Positions 5,390-6,311 of a DNA stretch of 6,311 bases are shown piece by piece. The notes under the pieces were generated by a model, which searched no databases, had not been told where the DNA came from, and saw nothing but the letters and a program-made list of their open reading frames with translations. The translations under genes and the position numbers were made by a program. Within the stretch, counting starts at the first letter, position 1. Every line of letters starts with the position of its first letter. Where the stretch lies: positions 1 to 6,311 of the forward strand of contig CAMYKJ010000077.1 in assembly GCA_947258945.1 (NCBI GenBank), read 5' to 3'. The DNA is from an uncultured Ectothiorhodospiraceae bacterium (GTDB taxonomy: Bacteria; Pseudomonadota; Gammaproteobacteria; UBA9214).

Positions 5390-6311
5390 TTATTCCAGGA
5401 TCTTCGACACCACGCCGGCACCGACGGTACGGCCACCCTCGCGAATCGCGAAGCGCAGGCCGTCTTCCATCGCAATCGGCGCAATCAGCGACACCGTCAT
5501 CTTCACGTTGTCACCCGGCATCACCATCTCCACACCCTCCGGCAGATCACATGCACCCGTCACGTCCGTCGTGCGAAAGTAAAACTGCGGACGATAATTG
5601 CTGAAAAACGGCGTGTGACGGCCACCCTCGTCCTTGCTCAGCACGTACACCTCGCACTCGAACTTCGTGTGCGGCTTGATACTCCCGGGCTTGCACAGCA
5701 CCTGACCACGCTCAACCTCTTCACGCTTCGTACCACGCAGCAATACGCCCACGTTGTCGCCCGCCTGACCCTGGTCCAGCAGCTTGCGGAACATCTCCAC
5801 ACCCGTGCAGGTCGTCTTCAGCGTGTCCTTGATGCCGACAATCTCAAGATCCTCACCTACCTTGACGATGCCGCGCTCCACGCGACCCGTGACCACCGTG
5901 CCACGACCCGAAATCGAAAACACATCCTCCACCGGCATCAGAAAATCACCGTCCACCGCACGCTCCGGCTCCGGAATGTACTTGTCCATCTCCTCCACCA
6001 GCTTGACGATCGACGGTACACCAATATCACTGGTGTCACCCTCCAGCGCCTTCAGCGCCGAACCCGTCACGATCGGCGTGTCGTCACCCGGGAAGTCGTA
6101 ACTGTCCAGCAGCTCGCGGATCTCCATCTCCACCAGCTCCAGCAGCTCGGCGTCATCCACCTGGTCCGCCTTGTTCATGTACACCAATATGTAGGGCACA
6201 CCCACCTGGCGAGACAGCAGTATGTGCTCGCGCGTCTGCGGCATCGGACCGTCCGCCGCACTCACCACCAGAATCGCGCCGTCCATCTGCGCCGCACCCG
6301 TGATCATGTTC
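5390..6311 (-). CDS. tuf: Elongation factor Tu (C-terminal 306 residues; start outside window)
   Basis: EF-Tu is the GTPase that delivers aminoacyl-tRNA to the ribosomal A site. The window holds the last 306 residues, starting at [16 protein letters not shown]. By comparison with E. coli (394 residues), about 88 are missing, including the P-loop and DCPGH motif. The rest of domain 1 is present, with the G4 motif NKAD (6164-6175; E. coli has NKCD, and both fit NKxD) and the G5 motif GSALKALEG. Domain 2 includes [20 protein letters not shown], and domain 3 includes [20 protein letters not shown] and [17 protein letters not shown]. The stop TAA is at 5390-5392. Codon choice is strongly biased to C-ending codons, as expected for a very highly expressed gene. 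It lies upstream of tRNA-Trp and secE. A second tuf copy elsewhere is common but cannot be seen here. Confidence 0.98.
   Translation of the reverse strand, partial: NMITGAAQMDGAILVVSAADGPMPQTREHILLSRQVGVPYILVYMNKADQVDDAELLELVEMEIRELLDSYDFPGDDTPIVTGSALKALEGDTSDIGVPSIVKLVEEMDKYIPEPERAVDGDFLMPVEDVFSISGRGTVVTGRVERGIVKVGEDLEIVGIKDTLKTTCTGVEMFRKLLDQGQAGDNVGVLLRGTKREEVERGQVLCKPGSIKPHTKFECEVYVLSKDEGGRHTPFFSNYRPQFYFRTTDVTGACDLPEGVEMVMPGDNVKMTVSLIAPIAMEDGLRFAIREGGRTVGAGVVSKILE

Noticed and set aside
6164..6175. Altered GTP-binding motif NKAD in EF-Tu
   Set aside because: The motif is NKxD, and NKAD is ordinary in Pseudomonas-type EF-Tu.

Overview
The window is a ribosomal-protein and RNA-polymerase operon region, and every gene is read from the minus strand. 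In transcription order (right to left on the given strand) it runs tuf (3' part) - tRNA-Trp(CCA) - secE - nusG - rplK - rplA - rplJ - rplL - rpoB (5' part). The gene order, the tRNA-Trp between tuf and secE, and protein sequences close to E. coli and especially Pseudomonas homologues point to a gammaproteobacterium of moderately high GC. I cannot name the genus. No mobile-element gene, CRISPR array or rRNA gene is visible, and the plus-strand reading frames are shadows of the minus-strand genes.

Layout: rpoB (509 codons, C-terminus outside the window) occupies 1-1527. A 202-bp spacer with two hairpins separates it from rplL (1730-2107). A 97-bp spacer holding heptad repeats precedes rplJ (2205-2729). 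The 382-bp rplA-rplJ gap holds a three-hairpin RNA that fits the L10 autoregulatory leader, plus a cluster of GC-rich palindromes. rplA (3112-3807) and rplK (3813-4241) are tightly coupled. Upstream of rplK lie a likely L1-binding leader hairpin and a REP-like palindrome. The secE/nusG block lies at 4367-5133, tRNA-Trp at 5239-5314, and tuf runs from 5390 to the window edge.

The genes serve translation (EF-Tu, L11, L1, L10, L7/L12, tRNA-Trp), transcription (RpoB, NusG) and protein export (SecE). L11, L10 and L7/L12 build the ribosomal stalk that recruits EF-Tu. L1 and L10 are known autogenous repressors of their own operons, and candidate target structures for both are visible.

The main oddity is the secE-nusG junction near 4792-4795. 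The last residues and stop of SecE, the spacer, and the first 39 residues of NusG are missing, and the two remnants are spliced out of frame. NusG and SecE are normally essential, so this is either an assembly or sequencing error or a remarkable deletion. The second notable signal is that three separate intergenic gaps each carry paired, inverted arrays of short motifs in an exact 7-bp register, with a different motif in each gap.
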